A DNA stretch of 64,000 nucleotides from Streptomyces sp. P3. GTDB taxonomy: Bacteria; Actinomycetota; Actinomycetes; Streptomycetales; Streptomycetaceae. A program made the position numbers and the translations under genes. Positions 40,085-48,596 of this stretch are shown here, piece after piece; position 1 is the first letter of the stretch; the number at the start of each line of letters is the position of its first letter. Location: the NCBI RefSeq assembly GCF_003032475.1, contig NZ_CP028369.1, positions 930,001 through 994,000 on the forward strand, written 5' to 3'. The notes under the pieces were generated by a model, which saw only the letters and a program-made list of their open reading frames with translations, was not told the DNA's origin and searched no databases.

Positions 40085-40380
40085 CCACCCCCTCCGGGGG
40101 GCCTGCCCCTCAGGGCCGGCCGCAGCGCAAGCAGGTGCTGCTGCGGCTGGACCCCGCGGTGTACGAGGCGCTGGCCCGGTGGGCCGGGGAGGACCTGCGG
40201 TCCGCCAACGCCCAGATCGAGTTCCTGCTGCGGCGGGCGCTGCGGGAGGCGGGGCGCCTGCCCGGCGACACCGGCCCCATGCCCCGCCGCGGCCGGCCCC
40301 CCGGCGGACGCCCACCCGGAGGAAGCCCGTCCGGAGGAGGTCCGGCGGGCGGGGCCCCGCCCGGGCCGCCGACGGCCTGA
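40081..40380 (+). CDS. Arc-type ribbon-helix-helix DNA-binding protein
   Basis: 99 residues from GTG 40081, overlapping the SPFH stop. QRKQVLLRLDPAVYEALARW and SANAQIEFLLRRALREAG form the RHH strand and helices (about 14-58); the rest is a Pro/Gly-rich disordered tail. Probably represses the operon through the palindrome at 39056-39069 (inference). Confidence 0.85.
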   Translation: MTTPSGGPAPQGRPQRKQVLLRLDPAVYEALARWAGEDLRSANAQIEFLLRRALREAGRLPGDTGPMPRRGRPPGGRPPGGSPSGGGPAGGAPPGPPTA

Positions 40381-40485
40381 GTCCATCGCCCCGGACACCC
40401 GAGAGTCCGTACGGCTGTTGCAGAACGGTGACAACCGTCTCCCGCCTGCGTACCCCCACCCCACGCTGCCACCTGCGCACTCTGC

Positions 40486-40518
40486 GTATACACGCCGGGT
40501 ATACACCGCATGTACAGT
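40486..40518 (+). promoter_or_regulatory. PadR operator/promoter with leaderless start
   Basis: Two GTATACAC copies (40486-40493 and 40499-40506, 13-bp period) are followed by TACAGT at 40513-40518, which ends 7 nt before the A of the padR ATG. No Shine-Dalgarno is present, so a leaderless transcript with its promoter covered by PadR is likely. Confidence 0.6.
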
Positions 40519-40525
40519 CGTTGGC

Positions 40526-41050
40526 ATGTCCATCGGTCACACCCTTCTGGGACTCCTGGAGTCCGGCCCCCGCCACGGTTACGACCTGAAGCGGGCCTTC
40601 GACGAGAAGTTCGGTCATGACCGGCCGCTGCACTACGGCCAGGTCTATTCGACGATGTCGCGGCTGCTGAAGAACGGCCTGGTCGAGGTCGACGGCATCG
40701 AGGCCGGCGGCGGCCCCGAGCGCAAGCGGTACGCGATCACCGACGCCGGGATCACCGACGTCGAGCGGTGGCTCGCCACGCCCGAGAAGCCCGAACCGTA
40801 CCTGCAGTCCACGCTCTACACGAAGATCGTCCTCGCGCTGCTCACCGGCCGCGACGCCGCCGACATCCTCGACGAGCAGCGTGCGGAGCACCTGCGCAGC
40901 ATGCGCATCCTGACCGACCGCAAGCGCAGGGGCGATCTGGCCGACCAGCTGATCTGCGACCACGCCCTGTTCCACCTCGAGGCCGATCTGCGCTGGCTGG
41001 AACTGACCGCCGCGCGCCTCGACAGACTGAAGGCCACGGTGACCGCATGA
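40526..41050 (+). CDS. PadR-family transcriptional regulator
   Basis: 174 residues. Winged helix GHTLLGLLESGPRHGYDLKR with HYGQVYSTMSRLLKNGLVEV and GPERKRYAITDAG, then the C-terminal dimerisation helices (ERWLATPEKPEPYLQSTLYT) of PadR subfamily 2. Overlaps the ABC ATPase gene by ATGA, so it is the first gene of its exporter operon and likely its ligand-responsive repressor. Confidence 0.94.
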   Translation: MSIGHTLLGLLESGPRHGYDLKRAFDEKFGHDRPLHYGQVYSTMSRLLKNGLVEVDGIEAGGGPERKRYAITDAGITDVERWLATPEKPEPYLQSTLYTKIVLALLTGRDAADILDEQRAEHLRSMRILTDRKRRGDLADQLICDHALFHLEADLRWLELTAARLDRLKATVTA

Positions 41051-41736
41051 ACGCCCCCGGGGGATCCCTGCTCGTCGCCGAGAGCCTGCGCAAGGCCTAC
41101 GGCCCGACGATGGCGCTGGACGGCGCCGAGTTCTCCATCCACCCCGGCGAGGTCGTCGCGGTGATGGGCCCGTCCGGCTCCGGGAAGTCGACCCTGCTGC
41201 ACTGCCTCGCCGGCATCGTGACGCCCGACTCCGGGTCGATCATGTACGACGGCCATGACCTCGCCACGATGAACGACGCGCAGCGCAGCCGGCTGCGGCG
41301 CTCGGAGTTCGGGTTCGTGTTCCAGTTCGGCCAGCTCGTGCCCGAGCTGACCTGCGTGGAGAACGTGGCGCTGCCGCTGCGGCTGAACGGCACCCCGCGC
41401 AAGCAGGCCGAGCGCACCGCGTTGAGCTGGATGGAACGGCTGGAGGTCGACGACCTCGGCAGGAAGCGGCCCGGGGAGGTCTCCGGCGGACAGGGGCAGC
41501 GGGTCGCCGTGGCGCGCTCGCTCGTCACCAGCCCCCGCATGGTGTTCGCCGACGAGCCGACCGGCGCGCTGGACTCGCTCAACGGCGAGCGCGTGATGGA
41601 GCTGCTCACCGAGGCCGCCCGGACGGCCAACGCGGCCGTCGTCCTGGTCACGCACGAGGCCCGGGTCGCAGCCTACTCGGACCGCGAGATCGTCGTCCGG
41701 GACGGTAGGTCGCGGGACATGGAGCGGGTCGTATGA
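41047..41736 (+). CDS. ABC transporter ATPase (MacB/LolD type)
   Basis: 229 residues. Walker A GPSGSGKST, Q-loop region FVFQFGQLVPELT, signature VSGGQGQRVAVARSL, Walker B MVFADEPTGALD and the H-loop VTHEARV. Typical of ATPases pairing with FtsX-like permeases. Overlaps padR by ATGA and the permease gene by ATGA, giving a tight three-gene operon. Confidence 0.96.
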   Translation: MNAPGGSLLVAESLRKAYGPTMALDGAEFSIHPGEVVAVMGPSGSGKSTLLHCLAGIVTPDSGSIMYDGHDLATMNDAQRSRLRRSEFGFVFQFGQLVPELTCVENVALPLRLNGTPRKQAERTALSWMERLEVDDLGRKRPGEVSGGQGQRVAVARSLVTSPRMVFADEPTGALDSLNGERVMELLTEAARTANAAVVLVTHEARVAAYSDREIVVRDGRSRDMERVV

Positions 41737-44078
41737 GTCTGCGTCAGTGGGCCAGGGATCTGGGCCTGGGGGTCCGGTTCGCCTTCTCGGGCGGACGGGA
41801 GGGATGGATCCGGGCCGTTCTGACGGCCGTGGGCGTCGGACTCGGCGTCGCCGTGCTGCTGCTGACGACGGCGGTGCCGAACGTGCTCTCGGTGCGGCAC
41901 GACCGCGAAGAGGCCCGACTGGACTGGTCGTTCGTCGACCCGCCGCCGCCCAAGGCCGACGACACCCTGCTCATCGCGCAGGTCGACACGACGTTCCGCG
42001 ACAAGGACGTCCGCGGCCGGATGGTGGAGCCGGAGGGGCCGCGCGCGCCGCTGCCTCCCGGCGTGAGCCGGTTCCCGGCCAAGGGCGACATGGTGGTCTC
42101 GCCCGCCCTGAAGAAGCTGCTCGCCGCCGACGGCTCGGCGCTGCTGCGGGAACGGCTGCCGTACCGCGTCGTCGGGACCATCGGCGAGAGCGGGCTGATC
42201 GGTTCACAGGAACTCGCCTACTACTCGGGGGCCTCCGGACTCGCCACGCGCGTCGACGGCTACGGGGCGACCCGGCTGAAGAAGTTCGGGAACCCGCAGC
42301 CGACCAGCGAGAAGACCGACCCGGTGCTGCTCCTGCTGATCCTCGTGGTCATCGTGGTGCTGCTGATGCCCGTCGCCGTGTTCATCGCCGCCGCCGTGCG
42401 GTTCGGCGGCGAGCGGCGCGACCGCCGGCTCGCCGCGCTCAGGCTGATCGGCTCGGACGGCGGGATGACCCGGCGCATCGCGGCGGGCGAGGCCATGGCG
42501 GGTTCGCTGCTCGGCCTGGTCCTCGGCACGGTCTTCTTCCTGATCGGCCGCCAGCTGGCCGGCACCGTCGAGGTGATGCACGTCAGCGTGTGGCCCAGCT
42601 ACCTCGATCCCTCCCCCGCGCTGGCCGCGCTGGTGGCACTGGCCGTGCCCTCGGCCGCGGTGCTGGTCACCCTGCTCGCGCTGCGCGGCGTGGTCATCGA
42701 ACCGCTAGGCGTGGTCCGGTCGGCGAAGCCGTCGCGGCGCCGGCTGTGGTGGCGGCTGCTGCTGCCGGTGGCCGGCCTCGCGATGCTCTACCCCATGATC
42801 GGGCAGGGCAGCGGCAACGGCGAGTTCAACCAGTACCAGGTCACCGGCGGCGTCCTGCTGCTCCTGATCGGGGTCACCGCCCTGCTGCCGTGGCTCGTCG
42901 AGAAGGTCGTCGCCCGGCTCGGCGCTGGCGGTGTCGCCTGGCAACTGGCCGTAAGGCGACTGCAGTTGAGCAGCGGTACGGCGGCCCGCATGGTCAACGG
43001 CATCGCGGTGGCGGTGGCCGGGGCCATCGCCCTGCAGATGCTGTTCGCCGGGGTCGAGAGCAACTACACGGAGTCCACGGGCAAGGACGTGCATCTCGCC
43101 CAGATGCAGGTGACCGTGCCGCGCGGGCCGTCGCTGGCGAAGAGCAGGCAGGCGTTCGCCGACACCACGGGCGTGCGCAAGGTCATCGCCCTGGGGGAGG
43201 AGTACCTGGGCGACAGGTCCTGGCAGTCGAAGGACGGCCCGGACCTCTCCACCGAGCTGACCGTCGGCGACTGCACGGCCCTGCGCGAGGTGGCGAAGCT
43301 GCCGTCGTGCAAGGACGGCGACCTGTTCGTCCTCAACGGCAGCGACTACTCCACCGACGGACCGAAGCTGAACGTGCCCGGCAAGAAGCTGTACATGGAG
43401 ACGGGCGGCTCCTTCCCCGGGAGGACGACGGAGACCGTCTGGACGGTGCCCGCGGGCGTGCGGGAGGCGCAGTCGATCAAGGACATGACCGGTCAGCGGC
43501 GCGGCGGCTTCCTGATGACGCCCGGCGCGGTGCCCGAAGAGGCCGCGACGGTGCTCCGCGGTCAGCTGTACCTGTCGCTCGACGAGTCGGTGCCGGACGC
43601 CTACGACCACGCACGCAACACGGCGGCGCGGCTGGACTCGCTGTCCCAGCCGATGAACTGGTCGGCCACCCGGCAGGACACGAAGTTCTCCTCCATCCGC
43701 ACCGGCCTGTCCCTCGGGTCCGCGTGTGTGCTGCTGCTGATCGGGGCGAGTCTGCTGGTCTCGCAGCTGGAGCAGTTGCGCGAGCGCAAGAAGCTGCTGT
43801 CGGCCCTGGTCGCCTTCGGCACCCGGCGGCGCACGCTGAGTCTGTCGGTGCTGTGGCAGACGGCCGTCCCGATCGCGCTGGGACTGCTGCTGGCCCTGAC
43901 CGTGGGTCTCACGCTCGGCACGATCCTGCTGAAGATGACGGGCACCACGGTCCGCGTCGACTGGAGCAGCGTGCTGGCGATGGCCGGCTTCGGCGCGGCG
44001 ATCGTCCTGATGGTGACGCTGCTGAGCCTGCCGCCGCTGCTGCGGCTGATGCGGCCGGACGGCCTGCGCACGGAATGA
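41733..44078 (+). CDS. FtsX-family ABC transporter permease
   Basis: 781 residues. One N-terminal membrane segment (AVLTAVGVGLGVAVLLLTTA), an extracytoplasmic domain, then repeated FtsX cores (LLILVVIVVLLMPVAVFIAA; later LLIGASLLVSQLEQLRERKK and LPPLLRLMRPDGLRTE). Two FtsX domains in one chain, as in actinobacterial antimicrobial-peptide or lipid exporters. With the upstream ATPase probably a drug- or peptide-responsive efflux unit controlled by PadR. Substrate unknown. Confidence 0.92.
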   Translation: MSLRQWARDLGLGVRFAFSGGREGWIRAVLTAVGVGLGVAVLLLTTAVPNVLSVRHDREEARLDWSFVDPPPPKADDTLLIAQVDTTFRDKDVRGRMVEPEGPRAPLPPGVSRFPAKGDMVVSPALKKLLAADGSALLRERLPYRVVGTIGESGLIGSQELAYYSGASGLATRVDGYGATRLKKFGNPQPTSEKTDPVLLLLILVVIVVLLMPVAVFIAAAVRFGGERRDRRLAALRLIGSDGGMTRRIAAGEAMAGSLLGLVLGTVFFLIGRQLAGTVEVMHVSVWPSYLDPSPALAALVALAVPSAAVLVTLLALRGVVIEPLGVVRSAKPSRRRLWWRLLLPVAGLAMLYPMIGQGSGNGEFNQYQVTGGVLLLLIGVTALLPWLVEKVVARLGAGGVAWQLAVRRLQLSSGTAARMVNGIAVAVAGAIALQMLFAGVESNYTESTGKDVHLAQMQVTVPRGPSLAKSRQAFADTTGVRKVIALGEEYLGDRSWQSKDGPDLSTELTVGDCTALREVAKLPSCKDGDLFVLNGSDYSTDGPKLNVPGKKLYMETGGSFPGRTTETVWTVPAGVREAQSIKDMTGQRRGGFLMTPGAVPEEAATVLRGQLYLSLDESVPDAYDHARNTAARLDSLSQPMNWSATRQDTKFSSIRTGLSLGSACVLLLIGASLLVSQLEQLRERKKLLSALVAFGTRRRTLSLSVLWQTAVPIALGLLLALTVGLTLGTILLKMTGTTVRVDWSSVLAMAGFGAAIVLMVTLLSLPPLLRLMRPDGLRTE

Positions 44079-44104
44079 CGTGCCACCCGCGCACGGTATG
44101 ACCC

Positions 44105-44154
44105 GTGAACGCGGACGGTCCCTCCCCGCCCGGGGAGGGACCGTCCGCGTTCAC
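44105..44154. terminator. 23-bp perfect hairpin, bidirectional terminator
   Basis: Arms 44105-44127 and 44132-44154 are exact reverse complements around GCCC, between the convergent permease and roadblock genes. Among the strongest hairpins in the window. Confidence 0.85.
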
Positions 44155-44170
44155 GGCGGGTACGCCGCGT

Positions 44171-44599
44171 TCACAGCTGGTACTCCCGCACCACCCTTCG
44201 CACCTGCGCGAACAGCATGCCGACGTTCACGGACTTACGGCAGACGACCACCGCGACGACGTCCTGCTGCTCGGTCATCCTGACGAACAGGTGCGTGAGG
44301 TTCTCACTGTTGACGAGGATCTCCTGGAAGAAGTGGTTCTCGCTCTGGGCCCCGCGACGCTCCTTGAAGACGTCCTCGATCATCACGACCGTGCGGCCCT
44401 GGAACAGGTCGAGCGTCGCTCCCGCCAGCAGGTCCAGGACCTCGGGCGGGTGGTTGTCGACGGTCTCGTAGGACAGCAGCATGCCGGTGGACATGTCGAC
44501 GACGCCGGAGGCGACGCAGTCGGGGGCATCCGTACGCAGTGACTTGACCAGACCCATCACCTGGTCGGAGAAACCTGGGGTCATACGCTTCGTCGCCAT
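44171..44599 (-). CDS. Roadblock/LC7-like protein
   Basis: 142 residues from ATG 44599. PDCVASGVVDMSTGMLLSYE, LDLLAGATLDLFQ and TEQQDVVAVVVCRKSVNVGM match the alpha/beta fold of MglB/roadblock proteins. Four bp after the second roadblock gene, so co-transcribed with it. Such proteins are GTPase-activating partners, but no MglA-like GTPase is in the window. Confidence 0.75.
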   Translation of the reverse strand: MATKRMTPGFSDQVMGLVKSLRTDAPDCVASGVVDMSTGMLLSYETVDNHPPEVLDLLAGATLDLFQGRTVVMIEDVFKERRGAQSENHFFQEILVNSENLTHLFVRMTEQQDVVAVVVCRKSVNVGMLFAQVRRVVREYQL

Positions 44600-44603
44600 C
44601 CCT

Positions 44604-45029
44604 TCAGACTCCTTCGGCGGTCTTCACGGTCGTCCCGTCCGCCGCGGTCAGCGCGGTGGTCCGGTCGGTGAGGATCAGGTCGATCCGGCGCAGGGCCGGC
44701 TGGGTCGCCCGGTGCAGGCGCTCCACGTCCATGCCCTCGTCGCCGAGGACGACCATCAGCGCGGTGTCGCCGACCGCGTAGAACGCGGCGCAGCCGTGGC
44801 TGCCGTAGGCCACCGTGCGGTGCAGGGCGCCACGGGCGGTCGCCTCGGCGGTGCGTCGGGCGAGGCCGAGGCCGGCCGCGGCGAGGGCTGCCAGACCCTC
44901 GGGGTCGATCGAGTCGGCCGTGTCGGCGGCGATGAGCAGTCCGTCGGCCGCCGCCACCGCCGTGTCGGTGATCCCGGTCACCTGCTCGCGCAGGCCGCGC
45001 ATCTCCCGCGCGAGGGCTTTGTGGTCCAT
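44604..45029 (-). CDS. Roadblock/LC7 domain protein
   Basis: 141 residues from ATG 45029. REMRGLREQVTGITDTAVAA, DGLLIAADTADSIDPEGLAA, TVAYGSHGCAAFYAVGDTAL and TQPALRRIDLILTDRT are the typical roadblock strands and helices. Resembles the small roadblock proteins of Streptomyces conservons, but the ATPase-like, DUF742 and GTPase members are absent here. Confidence 0.85.
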   Translation of the reverse strand: MDHKALAREMRGLREQVTGITDTAVAAADGLLIAADTADSIDPEGLAALAAAGLGLARRTAEATARGALHRTVAYGSHGCAAFYAVGDTALMVVLGDEGMDVERLHRATQPALRRIDLILTDRTTALTAADGTTVKTAEGV

Positions 45030-45133
45030 GAGTGCAACTCCCCTGATTCTGATGGCATGTGACCGTCTGTTCTCTGTGGGGGGTTTCCGCGTGCCGTGGG
45101 TTCCCGCGTGTCCGTGGGGGTTCTGGCGGGTCG

Positions 45134-46024
45134 TCATTTCGCCGTCGGGTTGCGCAGGCGGAAGAACTCCTTCCAGCCGGGGCCGTTCCGTTCCGGTGTG
45201 AGGGCCTCGTGGATGCCGCTCGCTCCGGGCCTGCGGCGGGGCAGGGCGGCCGCCTCCGGGGCCGGCGGCGGCTGTGGCAGGGGCGGCGCCGGCTCGCGGG
45301 GGCGCACCCCGTGTCCGTCGGGCGGCAGCCGGACGGGGATCGGGTGGGGCGACTCCACGCACTCCAAGAGCCCCTCGCCCAGCATCCGGGCCACCTCGAC
45401 GGTGACGGTGTACACCCCGCGGCCGGTGCGGAAGGCGAGGTCGCGGGCGGTGCGCCGGCCGTCCGCGTGGGCGAGCAGCTCTCGCTGCAGGGCGCCGAGG
45501 CGAGCGGCGGCCAGGGAGAGCGGCGCGGGCACGGGACGCTCCCGGTCCGGGCGCACGGGGCACGGCATCGCCAGCAGCGCGGCCAGCTTGCGGGAGGCGA
45601 CCTGGAGCAGCCGGGTGGGCGGTTCGCCGACGGCGACCGAGGCCGGTAACGGGCCCGTCGCCGGACCGCGTTCGCAGTCGTCGACGCTGCCCGCGACGAC
45701 CGCGAACGCGGCGTCCTGGAGGGCCATCGCGCACACCACCCGCAGTTGGGCGGCGCCCGAGTAGCCGTGGGCGATCAGGCCGGCGGCCGGCCAGCGCGCG
45801 CCGCCCGACTCGCGCACCAGCGCGGTCCACTCCTCGCCGCCGATCCGGCCGGAGCGCAGCAGCAGCGCCTCGGGGGCGGGCGCGCCCGGCGACTCGACGG
45901 CGACGACCAGGCCGCCGTCCAGATGGAAGACGCCGCCGGGCGAGCCGGTCACGCACAGTTCCCCGGTGAAGCCCTCCCGGCCGCACGCGGCGAGGTCGCG
46001 TGCCAGCAGCTCGTATCCCGACAT
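45134..46024 (-). CDS. DUF4388 (PATAN)-like protein with winged-helix region
   Basis: 296 residues from ATG 46024. The N-terminus (GFTGELCVTGSPGGVFHLDGG, cut to 20: FTGELCVTGSPGGVFHLDGG) is a DUF4388/PATAN-type domain; around 170-230 is a winged-helix-like part (LLAHADGRRTARDLAFRTGR); the tail is Pro-rich and ends EFFRLRNPTAK. DUF4388 and roadblock domains often occur together in signalling. First gene of the operon with the two roadblock genes. ATG 46060 is an alternative start, but neither has a good Shine-Dalgarno. Confidence 0.65.
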   Translation of the reverse strand: MSGYELLARDLAACGREGFTGELCVTGSPGGVFHLDGGLVVAVESPGAPAPEALLLRSGRIGGEEWTALVRESGGARWPAAGLIAHGYSGAAQLRVVCAMALQDAAFAVVAGSVDDCERGPATGPLPASVAVGEPPTRLLQVASRKLAALLAMPCPVRPDRERPVPAPLSLAAARLGALQRELLAHADGRRTARDLAFRTGRGVYTVTVEVARMLGEGLLECVESPHPIPVRLPPDGHGVRPREPAPPLPQPPPAPEAAALPRRRPGASGIHEALTPERNGPGWKEFFRLRNPTAK

Positions 46025-46095
46025 CAGCCCGACATCACTCCCCTGCGACCTCTCGCACATACGCCTGACGCGTAACGCTGAGGAGGGAAGGTGTA

Positions 46096-47247
46096 TCAGT
46101 CGGGACGCCCGGTCCAGCGGGGGATTTGCGACCTGCCCCCAGCTGACGGAAGTTGTTCCGCGGATGGACTCAAATCTTCTTGTTCGACGCTCATTTGACC
46201 GATCGGCAGACCCTGGTCGTCGCCGCCGAGCACGCGGACCGGGAGCGGTCGCAGCGCCCTGCGCAGCGCGCCCGCCAGCTCCTCGTACTCCGCCCCGCGC
46301 GCCGCGCCGGTGCGCATCGCGAGGGCGATCCGGCGGGCGGGCGCGGGGGCGGCGAAGGAGCCGGTGAGCAGCCGGGGGCTGCGGCTGGTCTCGACGGTGA
46401 CGGCGGTGCGCGGCAGCAGCGTGCAGCCCAGGCCGCCGGCGACCAGCTGAACGAGGGTGGACAGGCCGGCGGCCGTGGTGGTCACCGGTGCGTCGCCGCG
46501 GCCCGCCTCCCGGCAGATGTCGAGGGCCTGGTCGCGCAGGCAGTGGCCCTCGTCCAGGAGCAGCAGGTTGAGCTCCCTGAGCGCCTCGCGCGCGATGCCC
46601 TGTCGTCCGCCGAGCTCATGGCCGAGCGGCGTGACGAGCACGAAGTCCTCGTCGAACAGGGGCAGTTCGCGCACCCCGGGGACGCCGAGGGGGACGGCCA
46701 GCAGCAGGAGTTCCAGACGGCCGGTGCGCAGGCCGTCCAGGAGGCCGGCGGTCTGCTCCTCGTGGACCTGGAGGTCGAGGTGCGGATAGCGCTCGTGGAC
46801 CAGGTGCAGGACGGTCGGCAGCAGGTAGGGCGCGACGGTCGGGATGACTCCGAGGCGCAGCGTCCCGGTGAAGGGGGCCCGTACCGCCTCGGCCTCCTCC
46901 ATCAGCGCCTCCATCTCTTCCAGCACCGCCCTGGCCCGGACGACCAGCCGCTCGCCGGCCGGCGAGAGCAGGACCTTGCGCGTCGTACGCTCCAGGAGGG
47001 TCACCCCGAGGGACGTCTCCAGGGCCGAGACGGCGCCGGACAGCGCGGGCTGGCTCATGCCGATAGCGGCGGCCGCGTCCCGGAAGTGCAGGTGCTCCGC
47101 GACGGCCACGAAGGCCCGCAGCTGGGCCGGGCTGGGCGGCCTCCGCACGGCGTGCACGCCCCGGCCGGCCCCCGCCCGGCCGGCTGCCGATCGACCTGTC
47201 GCCGCCGCTCCGACCGGCGCTGCGCCGCCCCGGATTCCGCCGCTCAC
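46096..47247 (-). CDS. oxyR: OxyR-type LysR regulator
   Basis: 383 residues from GTG 47247 (GGAG 8 nt upstream); GTG 47262 and 47277 are alternatives and the true start is uncertain. LysR winged helix: PSPAQLRAFVAVAEHLHFRD and QPALSGAVSALETSLGVTLL. The C-terminal sensor carries the two redox Cys regions (DEGHCLRDQALDICREAGRG, with the OxyR Cys pair spaced as in family members). Divergent from ahpC, the classical arrangement of OxyR and its target in actinobacteria; it would be activated by peroxide through disulfide formation. Confidence 0.92.
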   Translation of the reverse strand: MSGGIRGGAAPVGAAATGRSAAGRAGAGRGVHAVRRPPSPAQLRAFVAVAEHLHFRDAAAAIGMSQPALSGAVSALETSLGVTLLERTTRKVLLSPAGERLVVRARAVLEEMEALMEEAEAVRAPFTGTLRLGVIPTVAPYLLPTVLHLVHERYPHLDLQVHEEQTAGLLDGLRTGRLELLLLAVPLGVPGVRELPLFDEDFVLVTPLGHELGGRQGIAREALRELNLLLLDEGHCLRDQALDICREAGRGDAPVTTTAAGLSTLVQLVAGGLGCTLLPRTAVTVETSRSPRLLTGSFAAPAPARRIALAMRTGAARGAEYEELAGALRRALRPLPVRVLGGDDQGLPIGQMSVEQEDLSPSAEQLPSAGGRSQIPRWTGRPD

Positions 47248-47278
47248 TCCCTTGGCTCCCACATCACCCTCGGTCACT

Positions 47279-47304
47279 GATAGCCATATCCGATCAACCC
47301 TATC
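47279..47304. promoter_or_regulatory. Candidate OxyR site between oxyR and ahpC
   Basis: GATAG and CTATC form an inverted repeat with a 16-bp AT-rich spacer in the divergent promoter region. OxyR sites are built from ATAG/CTAT half-sites, here imperfect in the middle. Confidence 0.45.
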
Positions 47305-47410
47305 GAGTGTAGCCATTTCCTGAATCAATGCACCCTGTGCCACGATCGAGGCCGTCCAACCCACGGGGAGTGTCCGCAATCCGGACACCCCTTCGCTGCA
47401 AGGAGAGCGC

Positions 47411-47965
47411 GTGCTCACTGTCGGTGACAAGTTCCCCGAGTTCGAACTGACCGCCTGCGTCTCACTGGAGAAGGGTTCGGAGTTCGAGCAGATCCACCAC
47501 AAGACCTACGAGGGCAAGTGGCTCGTGGTCTTCGCGTGGCCCAAGGACTTCACCTTCGTCTGCCCGACCGAGATCGCCGCGTTCGGCAAGCTGAACGACG
47601 ACTTCGCCGACCGTGACGCGCAGATCCTCGGCTTCTCCGGCGACTCCGAGTTCGTCCACCACGCCTGGCGCAAGGACCACCCGGACCTGACCGACCTGCC
47701 GTTCCCGATGATGGCCGACTCGCGGCACGAGCTGATGCGCGACCTCGGCATCGAGGGCGAGGACGGCTTCGCCCAGCGCGCCGTGTTCGTCGTGGACCCG
47801 AACCGGGAGATCCAGTTCACGATGGTCACCGCGGGCTCCGTGGGCCGTAACCCCAAGGAGGTCCTGCGGGTCCTGGACGCCCTGCAGACCGACGAGCTGT
47901 GCCCCTGCAACTGGACCAGGGGCGAGAGCACCCTCGACCCGGTCGAGTTGCTGGCCGGGAAGTGA
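47411..47965 (+). CDS. ahpC: Alkyl hydroperoxide reductase AhpC (2-Cys peroxiredoxin)
   Basis: 184 residues. FAWPKDFTFVCPTEIAAFGK with the peroxidatic Cys and LQTDELCPCNWTRGES with the resolving Cys. Reduces organic peroxides; in actinobacteria recycled by AhpD rather than AhpF. GTG 47411 preceded by AAGGAGAGC. Overlap-free, 6-bp gap to ahpD, one operon regulated by OxyR. Confidence 0.97.
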   Translation: MLTVGDKFPEFELTACVSLEKGSEFEQIHHKTYEGKWLVVFAWPKDFTFVCPTEIAAFGKLNDDFADRDAQILGFSGDSEFVHHAWRKDHPDLTDLPFPMMADSRHELMRDLGIEGEDGFAQRAVFVVDPNREIQFTMVTAGSVGRNPKEVLRVLDALQTDELCPCNWTRGESTLDPVELLAGK

Positions 47966-47971
47966 GCTGAG

Positions 47972-48508
47972 ATGTCCCTCGACGCCCTGAAGTCCGCGAT
48001 ACCGGACTACGCCAAGGACCTGAAGCTCAACCTGGGCTCGGTCATCGGCAACTCCGGCCTCCCCGCACAGCAGTTGTGGGGCACGGTCCTGGCGACCGCG
48101 ATCGCCTCCCGCTCCCCGATCGTGCTGCGCGAGCTCGCGCCGGAGTCGAAGGCGAACCTGTCGCCGCAGGCCTACACCGCGGCCCGGTCGGCCGCGGCCG
48201 TCATGGCGATGAACAACGTGTTCTACCGCACCCGCCACCTGCTGTCGGACCACGAGTACGGCAACCTGCGGGCCGGCCTGCGGATGAACGTCATCGGCAA
48301 CCCCGGCGTCGACAAGGTCGACTTCGAACTGTGGTCGTTCGCCGTCTCCGCGATCAACGGCTGCGGGATGTGCCTCGACTCCCACGAGCAGGTGCTGCGC
48401 AAGGCGGGCGTCGAGCGGGAGGTCGTCCAGGAGGCCTTCAAGATCGCCTCGGTGATCCAGGCGGTCGGCGTGACGCTGGACGCGGAAGCGGTCCTCGCGG
48501 ACGTCTGA
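47972..48508 (+). CDS. ahpD: Alkylhydroperoxidase AhpD
   Basis: 178 residues. [20 protein letters not shown] contains the active CxxC plus His, as in M. tuberculosis AhpD, and [18 protein letters not shown] is the usual N-terminus. Acts as the disulfide reductase partner of AhpC through lipoamide systems. GAGCTGAG upstream, 6 bp after ahpC. Confidence 0.97.
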   Translation: MSLDALKSAIPDYAKDLKLNLGSVIGNSGLPAQQLWGTVLATAIASRSPIVLRELAPESKANLSPQAYTAARSAAAVMAMNNVFYRTRHLLSDHEYGNLRAGLRMNVIGNPGVDKVDFELWSFAVSAINGCGMCLDSHEQVLRKAGVEREVVQEAFKIASVIQAVGVTLDAEAVLADV

Positions 48509-48541
48509 GCCGCGCGGCCGGCCGTACCCCCGGCCGCATCG

Positions 48542-48586
48542 CAACGGGGCAGGGCCCGTCGGTCACCGACGGGCCCTGCCCCGTTG
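48542..48586. terminator. 22-bp perfect hairpin, bidirectional terminator
   Basis: Arms of 22 bp with a single central base, between convergent ahpD and the AI-2E-type permease gene. Confidence 0.85.
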
Positions 48587-48596
48587 ACCGCCCCAC

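Noticed and set aside
44171..45029. A conservon (cvn) operon
   Set aside because: Two roadblock proteins are present, but the sensor-like ATPase, DUF742 and GTPase members that define conservons are missing.
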